DNA from: Streptomyces zhaozhouensis | GTDB taxonomy: Bacteria; Actinomycetota; Actinomycetes; Streptomycetales; Streptomycetaceae | Assembly: GCF_900230195.1 (NCBI RefSeq) | Contig: NZ_OCNE01000021.1 | Coordinates: 45,820-109,819, forward strand | Direction: 5' to 3' | DNA: 64,000 nucleotides | Shown here: in pieces, positions 44,286-53,069 of the stretch | Numbering within the stretch: the stretch's first letter is position 1 | Layout: every line of letters begins with the position of its first letter | Program-made: the position numbers and the translations under genes | Notes under the pieces: model-generated | What the model was told of the DNA's origin: nothing | The model's input: the letters and a program-made list of their open reading frames with translations, nothing else | Databases searched by the model: none

Positions 44286-45903
44286 CTCCACACTGCGCAC
44301 GATCGAGGCGCCGTTCGTCGCGCCAGGCCCGTCCGGAGTGGCGATCCGCACCAGCATCAAGGGCATGTCCCGGCGGGACCGTGAGGTGCTGCCCCTGGTG
44401 GGCGCACACCTGGGTTCGCTGGCTTGCGCCGACCTCAAGGCACGTTGTCGGGCGGGTACCGATCACGACAGCGACCAGTGGGCGGAGCGTAAGCGGGCCC
44501 TGACCGAGGAGTCGTCCTCCCGCTGGGCCGGGAGCATCACGAAGGCCACCCACGACCAGTGGGGCCTGTCGCGCCGTGCCCAACTCGCCCACATCCACAG
44601 TCTTGAGGCCGGGGTGCGCACGATCGCGCACCGCCTGTCCCAGCCGGTCGGGGAGAAGGGCACGAAGCGGGCGCCGGGCGGTTACCGGACGAAGCAGGAG
44701 TGGTTCCGAAAAACCCGGCGCCTGCATGTGCTGGACGACCGGTTGGGGCGCGAGCGGTCCGACCGTGAGGCCGGTGTCGTGCACGTGGTGCGGGGCGGGA
44801 AGCGACTGGCTCGGGGCAGGCACAATCTGGAAGCTGCCCAGCTCACCGAGTACGAGTGGCGGCAACGCTGGGATGCCGAACGCTGGTTCCTCCGGGCGGA
44901 CGGGGAGTCGGGGAAGCGTTTGGGGAACGAGACCATCCGCGTCAGCTCCGACGGCGAGGTCAGCATCAAGCTCCCGGCTCCGCTGGCGCACCTGGCCAAC
45001 GCCCCGCGCGGCCGGTACGTGCTCGACGGCCGGATCGACTTCCGGCACCGCGGCGAGGAGTGGGCCGACCGCGTATCGGCGAACCGTGCTGTCGCCTATC
45101 GCATCCACCTGGACGTGGACCGGGGCCGCTGGTACCTCACCGCGTCGTGGACGATCCCCCCGGTCCAGACCGTTTCCCTGGCCGTAGCCAGGGCGAACGG
45201 GCTCATCGGTGTGGACACCAACGCCGACCACTTCGCAGCGTGGCGTCTGGATGAGCACGGCAACCCGATGGGTGAGCCCCGCCGATTCCTCTACGACCTC
45301 GACGGGCCGGCCACCCACCGGGACGCCCAGGTGCGGCACGCCCTCACCCGCCTCCTTCACTGGACACGGCGCGAAGGCGTCTCCATCGCGATCGAGGATC
45401 TGGACTTCGGCGCGGAGAAGACGCGGGAGAAGCACGGCCGCAGGAAGCGGTTCCGCAAGCTGATCTCCGGCATGCCCGTCGCCAGACTGCGGGCACGGCT
45501 CGTGTCCATGGCCGCCGAACTCGGCATCGCCATCGTCGTCGTCGACCCCGCCTATACCTCCCGCTGGGGTGCCGAGCACTGGCAGAAGCCTCTCAGCAGC
45601 AAGAACCGCAAGACCACCCGCCACGACGCCGCTGGCGTCGCGATCGGGCGACGCGCTCTCGGACACCGCGTCCGGCGACGGACGGCACCGCCCCCACACG
45701 ACCAGAGCGATCGTGTGGGGCATCGGACCGCCCAGGCCGGACACGGCACCCGCGGGCGTGAGGAAACCCACCCCGCATCCCGGACCACGGACACGATCCG
45801 TGCCGCCGGACGCGGCGCGAACGCGGGCGACCAGCGCATCCACAACCGTTCGGGATACGCCAGTCGACCAGGTCTAGGTCCAAGACTTACTCCTGCTCAC
45901 TGA
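44278..45903 (+). CDS. tnpB: TnpB-like RuvC nuclease, actinobacterial type without zinc ribbon
   Basis: 541 residues, longer than the 400 of classical TnpB. A helical N-terminal half ends at about residue 290. The RuvC motifs are GVDTNADHFAAW (Asp313), IAIEDLDFG (Glu373) and RHDAAGVAIGRR (Asp450), all catalytic acids kept. The Cys4 zinc ribbon normally between the second and third motifs is missing; the region reads DPAYTSRWGAEHWQKPLSS with no cysteine. An Arg-rich 90-residue tail follows. Activity as an RNA-guided nuclease is possible but not shown. Confidence 0.85.
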   Translation: MADSTLRTIEAPFVAPGPSGVAIRTSIKGMSRRDREVLPLVGAHLGSLACADLKARCRAGTDHDSDQWAERKRALTEESSSRWAGSITKATHDQWGLSRRAQLAHIHSLEAGVRTIAHRLSQPVGEKGTKRAPGGYRTKQEWFRKTRRLHVLDDRLGRERSDREAGVVHVVRGGKRLARGRHNLEAAQLTEYEWRQRWDAERWFLRADGESGKRLGNETIRVSSDGEVSIKLPAPLAHLANAPRGRYVLDGRIDFRHRGEEWADRVSANRAVAYRIHLDVDRGRWYLTASWTIPPVQTVSLAVARANGLIGVDTNADHFAAWRLDEHGNPMGEPRRFLYDLDGPATHRDAQVRHALTRLLHWTRREGVSIAIEDLDFGAEKTREKHGRRKRFRKLISGMPVARLRARLVSMAAELGIAIVVVDPAYTSRWGAEHWQKPLSSKNRKTTRHDAAGVAIGRRALGHRVRRRTAPPPHDQSDRVGHRTAQAGHGTRGREETHPASRTTDTIRAAGRGANAGDQRIHNRSGYASRPGLGPRLTPAH

Positions 45904-45997
45904 TCAGGAACGGTATGACGTCGCGACGCCGGGCGCGGGCTGGCATAGTGTGGGGGTCGATCGGACGGCCCGGTCATCGGGCGCCCGGTGAACACCT

Positions 45998-46069
45998 TCC
46001 CCCGTGGTGTAATTGGCAGCACATACGACTTTGACTCGTAGTGTCCAGGTTCGAGTCCTGGCGGGGGAG
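45998..46069 (+). tRNA. tRNA-Gln, anticodon UUG
   Basis: 72 nt without CCA. Acceptor stem TCCCCCG/CGGGGGA with discriminator G, anticodon stem TACGA/TCGTA around CTTTGAC (anticodon TTG at 46031-46033), T arm CCAGG-TTCGAGT-CCTGG. The upstream GGCATAGT at about 45942-45949 could be its -10 region. It lies 94 bp downstream of the IS607 tnpB gene. Confidence 0.95.
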
Positions 46070-46100
46070 CCCACCCCTCTCGCGGCGGGCCCCCGGCCGG

Positions 46101-49100
46101 TCAGCTCCCCAGGATCGTGGTGAGGAACTCCCCGGTCCACGCCAGCAGTTCCCGCCCCGTCAGCGGCTTGCCGCCGACCCGCGCCGTCGTCGGCCTGGGC
46201 ACCAGCACCTGCCGGCTCGCCGCCTTCACCACCGCGCCCGGGTGCAGCCGCTTCAGCCGCAGCTCCTGGGACTCCCGCAGCTCGACCGGCGAGAACCTGA
46301 TCCGGCTGCCCTGGAGTGTCACGTCGCCCACCCCGCAGGACCTGGCCAGCATCCGCAGCCCCGCCACCAGCAGCAGGTTCTCCACCGGCTCCGGCAGCGG
46401 CCCGTAGCGGTCGGTCAACTCCTCGCGGACCGCGCGGATGTCCTCCTCCGTGTGGGCGGCGGCGATCGAACGGTACGCCTGGAGCCGCAGCCGTTCACCC
46501 GGCGCGTAGTCGTGCGGCACGTGGGCGTCGACCGGCAGCTCGATCTTCACCTCCAGCAGCGTCTCCTCCGGCTCCCCGCCGGACTCCAGCGCCGCCCGGT
46601 AGTCGGCGACCGCCTCGCCCACCATCCGCACGTACAGGTCGAAGCCGACGCCGGCGATGTGGCCCGACTGCTCGCCGCCGAGCAGGTTGCCCGCGCCCCT
46701 GATCTCCAGGTCCTTCATCGCCACGTACATGCCGGCGCCCATCTCGGTGTGCTGCGCGATGGTCGCCAGCCGCTCGTGCGCCGTCTCGGTCAGCGGCTTC
46801 TCCGGCGGGTACAGGAAGTAGGCGTAGCCGCGTTCCCTGCCCCGGCCCACCCGGCCGCGCAGCTGGTGCAGCTGCGAGAGGCCGAAGGTGTCGCCGCGCT
46901 CCACGATCAGGGTGTTGGCGTTGGAGATGTCGATGCCGGACTCCACGATCGTCGTGGAGACCAGCACGTCGAACCGCTTCTCCCAGAAGTCGACGACGAC
47001 CCGCTCCAGCGCCGTCTCGCCCATCTGCCCGTGCGCGGTGGCGATCCGCGCCTCCGGCACGATCTGGCGGAGCCTGGCGGCGACGCGGTCGATGGAGTCG
47101 ACGCGGTTGTGGATGTAGAAGACCTGCCCCTCGCGCAGCAGCTCGCGGCGGATCGCGGCGCCGATCTGCCGCTCCTCGTAGGGGCCGACGAAGGTCAGCA
47201 CGGGGTGCCGCTCCTCGGGCGGGGTGGTGATCGTCGACATCTCCCGGATGCCGGTGACCGCCATCTCCAGCGTCCTGGGGATCGGGGTCGCCGACATCGT
47301 CAGCACGTCCACGTTGGCCCGCAGCTTCTTCAGCTGCTCCTTGTGCTCGACGCCGAAGCGCTGCTCCTCGTCCACGATCACCAGGCCGAGGTCCTTGAAC
47401 TTCACCTCGGAGGAGAAGAGCCGGTGCGTGCCGATCACCACGTCCACCGCGCCGTCCGCCAGCCCCTCCAGGGTGGCCCGCGCGTCGGACTCGGACTGGA
47501 AGCGGCTCAGCGGGCGCACCTTCACCGGGAACTGCGCGTACCGCTCCGAGAAGGTGCCGAAGTGCTGCTGCACCAGCAGCGTCGTCGGCACCAGCACCGC
47601 GACCTGCTTGCCGTCCTGCACGGCCTTGAACGCGGCGCGCACCGCGATCTCCGTCTTGCCGTAGCCGACGTCCCCGCAGATCAGCCGGTCCATCGGGACG
47701 GAACGCTCCATGTCCTCCTTGACCTCGCCGATGGTGGTCAGCTGGTCCGGGGTCTCGGCGTAGGGGAACGCGTCCTCCAGCTCGCGCTGCCAGGGGCTGT
47801 CCCCGCCGAACGCGTGCCCGGGGGCCGCCATCCGCGCCGAGTAGAGCTTGATCAGGTCGGCGGCGATCTCCTTGACCGCCTTGCGCGCCCTGGCCTTGGT
47901 CTTGGTCCAGTCGGCGCCGCCGAGCCGGTGCAGCGTCGGTGCCTCGCCACCGACGTACTTGGTCACCTGGTCCAGTTGGTCGGTCGGGACGAAGAGCCGG
48001 TCCCCCGGCTGCCCACGCTTCGCCGGCGCGTACTCGACCAGCAGGTACTCGCGGGTGGCGCCCTGCACCGTGCGCTGCACCATCTCGATGTAGCGGCCGA
48101 CGCCGTGCTGCTCGTGCACGATGTAGTCGCCGGTCTCCAGCGTCAACGGGTCCAGCGCCTTGCGCCGGCGGGCCGGCATCCGCGCGCCCTCGCGCCCGGC
48201 GGCGCGCTGGCCGGTGAGGTCGGTCTCGGTCAGCACGGCGAGCCGCGCCTCGGGCGCCAGGAAGCCGTGCTCCAGCGCGCCGCACGAGACATGGACGACC
48301 GAGGGCGCGATCTCGCCCGTCAGGCTCGGGTCGAGCCGGGCCGCGACGCCCTCGCCGCCGAGCACCTCGACCGTGCGGGCCGCCGGCCCCTGGGCCTCGG
48401 TGAGATAGACCACGCGCCAGCCGTCGGCCAGCCACCCCTTGGTGTCGGCGAGCGCGCGGGAGATGTCGCCCCGGTAGCTCTCGGGCGCGCGCAGCCCGAG
48501 CCGCACGGTCTCCGGATCCAGCTCCTCGTCGGGCGAGAACGGCGAGACCGACCACCAGGGCAGGCCCAGTTCACCCGCGTGCTCGCGCACCTCGGCGAGG
48601 CCGCGCAGGCTCGCGGCGCCGACGTCGATGGGGGCCTCGCCGCTGGCCGCCATCGCGGCGGCGGCCCAGGACGCCTGGAGGAACTCCTGGCTGGTGGCCA
48701 CCAGGTCGGCGGCGCGGGAACGGATGCGCTCCGGGTCGCAGAGCATCACCATGCTGTCCGCGGGCAGCACGTCGAGCAGCAGCTCCATCCGGTCGACCAG
48801 CACCGGCGCCAGGGACTCCATGCCCTCGACGGCGACGCCCTCGGCGATCTTGCCCAGCAGCTCGTCCAGCTCGGGATGGGCCGCGGCCAGCTCCGCGGCG
48901 CGCTCCCGCACCGAGTCGGTCAGCAGCAGCTCGCGGCAGGGCGGCGCCCACAGTCCGTGCTCGGCGACCTCCAGGGAACGCTGGTCGGCCACCTTGAAGT
49001 AGCGGACCTCCTCCACCTCGTCGCCCCAGAACTCCACCCGCAGCGGATGCTCCTCCGTGGGCGGGAAGACGTCGAGGATGCCGCCGCGCACCGCGAACTC

Positions 49101-49643
49101 GCCGCGCTTCTCGACCAGCTCGACGCGGGTGTAGGCGGCCGCGGCCAGCGCCTCGGTGACCTCGGAGAGGTCGGCGGTCCGGCCGTTGGCCAGGGCCACG
49201 GGCTCCAGGTCGCCCAGCCCCGCGACCTGCGGCTGGAGGACGGAGCGCACCGGGGCGACGACGACCGAGACCGGCCCGGCCCCCGGGTCGTCGGCCCTGG
49301 GGTGGGCCAGCCGGCGCAGCACGGCGAGCCGGCGGCCGACGGTGTCGGCGCGCGGCGAGAGCCGCTCGTGCGGCAGCGTCTCCCAGGAGGGGAACTCGAC
49401 GACGCTGTCCGGCGGCAGCAGCGAGCGCAGCGCCGCCGCCAGGTCCTCGGCCTCCCGGCCGGTGGCGGTGACCGCCAGCACGGTCCGTCCGCCCGCGCCG
49501 GCCAGCGCGGCGACGGCGAGCGGGCGGGCGGCGGGCGGACCCACCAGGTCGAGGTGTCCTTGCCCCTTGCCCTTGGCGGTGGTGACCGCCCCGCCCAGGG
49601 CGGGCTCCTGGATGACGGCGTCGAGCAGGCCGTGCAGGCTCAT
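46101..49643 (-). CDS. mfd: transcription-repair coupling factor Mfd
   Basis: 1180 residues. UvrB-homology modules at the N-terminus (residues 1-350), the RNA polymerase interaction domain around EYLLVEYAPAKRGQPGDRLFVP, then the SF2 translocase with Walker A GDVGYGKTEIAVRAAF, the DEEQ box in VIVDEEQRFGVEHKE, and motif VI QLRGRVGRGRERGYAYFLY. The C-terminal TRCF domain is complete. It removes stalled RNA polymerase and recruits UvrA. The start MSLHGLLDAV at 49643 is used; ATG 49655 (METLMS) is four codons upstream. Confidence 0.97.
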   Translation of the reverse strand: MSLHGLLDAVIQEPALGGAVTTAKGKGQGHLDLVGPPAARPLAVAALAGAGGRTVLAVTATGREAEDLAAALRSLLPPDSVVEFPSWETLPHERLSPRADTVGRRLAVLRRLAHPRADDPGAGPVSVVVAPVRSVLQPQVAGLGDLEPVALANGRTADLSEVTEALAAAAYTRVELVEKRGEFAVRGGILDVFPPTEEHPLRVEFWGDEVEEVRYFKVADQRSLEVAEHGLWAPPCRELLLTDSVRERAAELAAAHPELDELLGKIAEGVAVEGMESLAPVLVDRMELLLDVLPADSMVMLCDPERIRSRAADLVATSQEFLQASWAAAAMAASGEAPIDVGAASLRGLAEVREHAGELGLPWWSVSPFSPDEELDPETVRLGLRAPESYRGDISRALADTKGWLADGWRVVYLTEAQGPAARTVEVLGGEGVAARLDPSLTGEIAPSVVHVSCGALEHGFLAPEARLAVLTETDLTGQRAAGREGARMPARRRKALDPLTLETGDYIVHEQHGVGRYIEMVQRTVQGATREYLLVEYAPAKRGQPGDRLFVPTDQLDQVTKYVGGEAPTLHRLGGADWTKTKARARKAVKEIAADLIKLYSARMAAPGHAFGGDSPWQRELEDAFPYAETPDQLTTIGEVKEDMERSVPMDRLICGDVGYGKTEIAVRAAFKAVQDGKQVAVLVPTTLLVQQHFGTFSERYAQFPVKVRPLSRFQSESDARATLEGLADGAVDVVIGTHRLFSSEVKFKDLGLVIVDEEQRFGVEHKEQLKKLRANVDVLTMSATPIPRTLEMAVTGIREMSTITTPPEERHPVLTFVGPYEERQIGAAIRRELLREGQVFYIHNRVDSIDRVAARLRQIVPEARIATAHGQMGETALERVVVDFWEKRFDVLVSTTIVESGIDISNANTLIVERGDTFGLSQLHQLRGRVGRGRERGYAYFLYPPEKPLTETAHERLATIAQHTEMGAGMYVAMKDLEIRGAGNLLGGEQSGHIAGVGFDLYVRMVGEAVADYRAALESGGEPEETLLEVKIELPVDAHVPHDYAPGERLRLQAYRSIAAAHTEEDIRAVREELTDRYGPLPEPVENLLLVAGLRMLARSCGVGDVTLQGSRIRFSPVELRESQELRLKRLHPGAVVKAASRQVLVPRPTTARVGGKPLTGRELLAWTGEFLTTILGS

Positions 49644-49777
49644 GAGGGTTTCCATCCCGGTTGACCGGCCCCGCACGGCCGGGCCCGATCAGGGAAGCCG
49701 CACACGCGGGGCAACGCGAAGCACCCGGCACGCGCCGCGGGCCGGGGGTCTTCCAGGGTACGCGTGCGGTCCGGTGA

Positions 49778-50257
49778 TCAACTCCCGGCGACCGTGACGG
49801 TCGGCAGGTGGCGCACCGGGAAGGAGACCGAGCGGGCGATGAAGCAGTCCCGGTGGGCGTCCTCGTGGAGCGCGCTGGCCACGTCGATCATGGAGGCGTC
49901 GGCCACCTCGACGACCGGGTTCAGCGTCACCTCGACGAACTCGCCCACCCCGCCCGACTCCCGCATCAGCCCCTCGGCCGCGTCCCGGTAGGCGACCACC
50001 GTCACCCGGCGCAGCGAGCACTGCGCCAGATAGGTGAGCATGTGGCACTGGGCGAGCGAGGCGACCAGCAGCTCCTCGGGGTTCCAACGGGCCGGGTCGC
50101 CGACGAAGGCGGGGTCGGCGCTGGCCTCGATCACCGGCTTGTCGGCGACCACCACCCGGTGGTCACGCGCGAACTTCCGGTACCCGGCGGTCCCCTCACC
50201 GGTGTTGCCGGTCCAGGCGACCCCGACCGAGTAGCGGTGATCCCGCGGCTGACGCAT
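49778..50257 (-). CDS. OsmC family peroxiredoxin-like protein
   Basis: 159 residues, a full OsmC fold with the two redox cysteines in LVASLAQCHMLTYLAQCSL and the later VEVTLNPVVEV segment. Members reduce organic hydroperoxides using a low-molecular-weight thiol or lipoyl partner; in Streptomyces this type is often annotated as OsmC rather than Ohr. It lies upstream of mfd on the same strand, 134 bp apart; an operon is possible but not evident. Confidence 0.9.
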   Translation of the reverse strand: MRQPRDHRYSVGVAWTGNTGEGTAGYRKFARDHRVVVADKPVIEASADPAFVGDPARWNPEELLVASLAQCHMLTYLAQCSLRRVTVVAYRDAAEGLMRESGGVGEFVEVTLNPVVEVADASMIDVASALHEDAHRDCFIARSVSFPVRHLPTVTVAGS

Positions 50258-50480
50258 CTGACCTCCAGGGTGCGGAACGGTGTGGCTCCGTCCAGTCTCC
50301 CCTCCCCCGGGAGCGTCGGGAAGCCGTCACAGCCTCGCCACATCCCACACCTGACGTGTCCATGCCCCCAACTTGTAACCTGGGCCACGCCAGGCGGAAA
50401 CGTTACGGCGACACCCTGAACCGCTGTTGCCCCGCGCGGTTCCGCCGCGCCGAAGTCACCCCCACCAAGAGGGAGTTCGC

Positions 50481-51134
50481 GTGTCCCCCACCCCGCGCGT
50501 CTACGCGCGTCGCAAGCTGTCCCTGCTGGCGGCGCTCACCGGACTGATATCCCTGGCGGCCCTGTTCAACGGACCCAGCGCACAGGCCGCCCTCCCCGAG
50601 CCCATCGCCGCCTCCACGGCGCGCACCTATCTCTCCCAGCTCACGGTCGAGACCGAGGACCGCACCGGCTACGACCGCGACCTCTTCCCGCACTGGAGCA
50701 ACCAGGGCGACAACTGCAACACCCGCGAGGTCATCCTCCAGCGCGACGGCGAGAACGTCGAGACCGACAACAGCTGCGCCGCCGTCAGCGGCAGTTGGTA
50801 CTCCCCCTACGACGGCGCCACCTGGTCGGCCGCCTCCGACGTCGACATCGACCACCTGGTCCCCCTCGCCGAGGCGTGGGACTCGGGCGCCGGCGACTGG
50901 ACCACCTCCGAGCGCGAGGCGTTCGCCAACGACCTGACCCGGCCCCAGCTGCTGGCCGTCACGGACAACGTCAACCAGTCCAAGGGCGACAAGGACCCGG
51001 CGGAGTGGCTGCCGCCGAGCAGCTCCTACCACTGCGTGTACGCGCGGGCCTGGGTGCAGGTGAAGAACCACTACGACCTGTCGGTCGACTCGGCGGAGAA
51101 GAGCGCGCTGAGCGGGATTCTCAACGGTTGCTGA
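50481..51134 (+). CDS. secreted HNH-family nuclease (GmrSD/DUF1524-like)
   Basis: 217 residues. A Sec signal peptide (KLSLLAALTGLISLAALFNGPSAQA, cleavage about 36) precedes an HNH fold: a beta segment with REVILQRDG, the HNH motif VDIDHLVPLAEAW (Asp124, His125), and the Asn-containing LTRPQLLAVTDNVNQSKGDKDPAEWLPP. Four cysteines (79, 99, one in YHCVYA and the C-terminal Cys217) probably form two disulfides, as fits an exported protein. Extracellular DNA degradation is the likely job. The GTG has GAGGGAG upstream. Confidence 0.9.
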   Translation: MSPTPRVYARRKLSLLAALTGLISLAALFNGPSAQAALPEPIAASTARTYLSQLTVETEDRTGYDRDLFPHWSNQGDNCNTREVILQRDGENVETDNSCAAVSGSWYSPYDGATWSAASDVDIDHLVPLAEAWDSGAGDWTTSEREAFANDLTRPQLLAVTDNVNQSKGDKDPAEWLPPSSSYHCVYARAWVQVKNHYDLSVDSAEKSALSGILNGC

Positions 51135-51135
51135 G

Positions 51136-51334
51136 TGTGCGTCCGTGACGGGGTGCGGACGACAACCGTCCTGGCTTCACAGGCCTAGCCCCACAGGTCA
51201 GTTGTCGACCGCACCCCGGTGGTCGGTTGCTCGCGCGGTTCCCCGCGCCCCTTGCACGCCGGTGGGCGGCTTGGGGGCGCGGGGAACCGCGCGGTGCGTC
51301 CGTGGCGGGGGAAGGACGACGACCGTCCCAGCCC
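51136..51334. repeat. mosaic of direct and inverted repeats
   Basis: CGCGCGGTTCCCCGCGCCCC (51232-51251) pairs perfectly with 51274-51293. Outside it an imperfect direct repeat of about 39 bp (51136-51174 and 51296-51334) begins GTGCGTCCGTG in both copies. Near the left copy, GGGGTGCGGACGACAAC is inverted at about 51200-51217 with one mismatch. Sequences of this GGTTCCCCGCGCCCC type recur at 60301 and 60382 in this window, so it is a dispersed family. Confidence 0.7.
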
Positions 51335-51335
51335 G

Positions 51336-52232
51336 TCAGGCGAGGAGCTCGACCATCACCGTGCCGTCGCCGTCGCCGTGGCCCTCCGCGACGGCGCGTT
51401 CCATCAGCCGCGCGTAGGGCGTCAGCAGCTCCGTGCTGACGCCCCGCTCCTCCGCGGTGCGCAGCAGCGTCGCGTTGCCCGCCACCTGCATCGCCAGGTT
51501 GGAGGGCGCCTCGGTGTCGTACACGCCCTGTTCCAGCTGGCGTGCCGTCGTGCCGACCGAGGGGCCGGCCATCGCGCGCAGCCAGTCGGCGAGCAGCGCC
51601 GCGAAGTCGCCGTACCGCACGTCCGTGCCACGGACCAGCGCGAACGCGTGGGTGATGCCCGCGAACATCCCGGACATCGCGCTCAGCAGCGCCACGTCCT
51701 GGAGGGCCGCCTGCCCGGCGTCCGCCCCGACGTAGCGCGCGTCGACGGGAACGCGCAGCGTCTCCTCGTGGCGGGCGAACAGCTCGGCGGAGCCCGAGTA
51801 GAGGACATAGCCGCCGGCCTCGGGGACGCCGACCATCGGTGGCACCGCCATGATCCCGCCGTCCAGGAAGCGGGCACCGCGCTCCGCCGCCCAGGCCGCC
51901 CTGGCGCGGCCGTCCTCCGGGGTGCCGGTGGTGAGGTTGACCAGGTCGCGCCCGCGTAGGTCCGCGCCGTCCAGCGTGGCGCCGACGGAGGCGTCGTCCC
52001 ACAGGCAGACCACCACGAGTTCGTGGGCGGCCACGGCCTCGGCCGCGCTGTCGGCGACGGTCGCGCCCAGGGCGCGCAGCGGCTCGGCGCGCGCCGGTGT
52101 CCGGTTCCAGACGGTGACCTCGTAGCCGGCGGCGAGCCAGGCGCGCGCCAGCGCGGTGCCCATCGCGCCCAGGCCGAGCAGTGAGAGCTTCCGGGCGGGG
52201 GAAGAGAAGGTGGAGGAAGAATCGTTTGCCAT
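51336..52232 (-). CDS. imine-reductase-like NADPH oxidoreductase
   Basis: 298 residues. An N-terminal Rossmann domain with LLGLGAMGTALARAW, VVVCLWDD and the TTGTPEDG loop of the 6-phosphogluconate / beta-hydroxyacid dehydrogenase superfamily is joined to a C-terminal helical dimerisation domain. Where the dehydrogenases have their catalytic Lys, this protein has Asp179 in AALQDVALLSAM, as in D-type imine reductases. It thus probably reduces cyclic imines or carries out reductive amination. The ATG at 52232 (MANDSSS) is preferred. A 22 bp palindrome lies just before it. Confidence 0.85.
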   Translation of the reverse strand: MANDSSSTFSSPARKLSLLGLGAMGTALARAWLAAGYEVTVWNRTPARAEPLRALGATVADSAAEAVAAHELVVVCLWDDASVGATLDGADLRGRDLVNLTTGTPEDGRARAAWAAERGARFLDGGIMAVPPMVGVPEAGGYVLYSGSAELFARHEETLRVPVDARYVGADAGQAALQDVALLSAMSGMFAGITHAFALVRGTDVRYGDFAALLADWLRAMAGPSVGTTARQLEQGVYDTEAPSNLAMQVAGNATLLRTAEERGVSTELLTPYARLMERAVAEGHGDGDGTVMVELLA

Positions 52233-52241
52233 GGGGACCAG

Positions 52242-52263
52242 GCTTGTCCCGGCCGGGACAAGC
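52242..52263. promoter_or_regulatory. 22 bp perfect palindrome before the imine-reductase-like gene
   Basis: The arms GCTTGTCCCGG and CCGGGACAAGC are complementary without loop and end 10 bp from the start codon. A second, weaker repeat AAGT-ACGC-ACTT lies at 52267-52278. Both sit in the 100 bp divergent region shared with the HxlR gene and are candidate HxlR operators. Confidence 0.6.
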
Positions 52264-52332
52264 GACAAGTACGCACTTCGGAGTGGGTGGTTACCCCGAG
52301 GTGAGTGAGCGGGACAAAGGGGAGGGCCGGCG

Positions 52333-52728
52333 GTGACGACCACGCCACGACCGAGGTACAGCTGCGGGATCGACGCCGCGATGGACGTCATCGGCGGCAA
52401 GTGGAAGGTGCTGATCCTCTGGGCGCTGGAGGAGCGGCCGCACCGCTTCGGCGAGCTGCGGCGGGCGCTGCCCGGCGTCTCGGAGAAGGTGCTGGCCTCC
52501 CATCTGCGGGAGCTGGAGAACGACCGGATCGTGCGGCGCGAGGTGCGGGAGAGCGTCCCGCCGCAGGTGACCTACTCGCTGACGGCGTTGGGGAGTTCAC
52601 TCAACGAGGCGCTGGGGCCGCTGGGCGCCTGGGGCCAGGAGCATGTGCTGGGCGGCGCGCCCCACCACGCCCGGGACGGGGGTCAGCCGACGAGCGGGCG
52701 CACGCAGCGGGGCGCGGCCGTGCAGTAG
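52333..52728 (+). CDS. HxlR family transcriptional regulator
   Basis: 131 residues. Winged helix with the family pattern CGIDAAMDVIGGKWKVLILWAL, HRFGELRRALPGVSEKVLASHLRELENDRIVRREV and PPQVTYSLTALG. The Cys11 at the start of the domain is the conserved thiol of redox or aldehyde-sensing members. Divergent from the imine-reductase-like gene, which is the likely target. GTG start. The 3' end overlaps the next small gene on the opposite strand by 46 bp. Confidence 0.93.
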   Translation: MTTTPRPRYSCGIDAAMDVIGGKWKVLILWALEERPHRFGELRRALPGVSEKVLASHLRELENDRIVRREVRESVPPQVTYSLTALGSSLNEALGPLGAWGQEHVLGGAPHHARDGGQPTSGRTQRGAAVQ

Positions 52729-52889
52729 AAGCCGTGCCCCGCGCAGTGCCAGCAGCCGTGGGGCGCGGCGACGCCCTGGGCGTGCCCGGTGGCGGCGAGG
52801 TAGAGCGTCTCGCGGATCTCCACCCGTTGGCCGCTGCACGCCTGGCACTGCCGGTGCGGCCCCGAACAGTCGTCCTCTGCTCCGCCCAT
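52683..52889 (-). CDS. small Cys-rich protein, zinc-ribbon-like
   Basis: 68 residues with six cysteines and three histidines. CQACSG (CxxC) lies in the N-terminal third; GCWHCAGHGFYC, another CxxC with nearby His and Cys, in the last third; and a final Cys in APRCVRP. This is the pattern of a two-knuckle zinc site resembling the DnaJ cysteine-rich type. A good GGGGAG stands eight bases before the ATG, which supports a real gene although its 3' end overlaps the HxlR gene. Function unknown. Confidence 0.65.
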   Translation of the reverse strand: MGGAEDDCSGPHRQCQACSGQRVEIRETLYLAATGHAQGVAAPHGCWHCAGHGFYCTAAPRCVRPLVG

Positions 52890-53069
52890 GCCGAAACTCC
52901 CCGCCTCGCACCAGGGTTGCGCGTCCCGTCACAACCACGGCACTCAACGTTACCTTCCCGGTCGGACCGTGCACGCCGACCGCGCCGGAACCAGCCAACC
53001 GCGCCCCACGCGCCCCACACGTCCCACCGGCAGCGACGGTCCCGTGCGGCGGCGCGGGCGGGGACGCGG

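Larger units (their letters stand above)
43657..45903 (+). mobile_element. IS607-type insertion element (TnpA serine recombinase + TnpB)
   Basis: Two overlapping genes, a small serine recombinase with an N-terminal HTH and a TnpB-family protein, define IS607. The ends are not certain because IS607 has no long terminal repeats. The short inverted pair AGTGAGC (near 43669) and GCTCACT (near 45895) lies close to the expected ends, within the sequence GTAAGTGAGCG on the left and CTGCTCACTGATC on the right. The element separates the crcB pair from tRNA-Gln. The recombinase gene is intact and TnpB retains its RuvC residues. Confidence 0.75.

Noticed and set aside
45998..46069. tRNA-Gln as the integration site of a larger island
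   Set aside because: The tRNA is intact, no integrase or duplicated tRNA end is seen, and the adjacent mobile element is an IS607, which does not target tRNAs.
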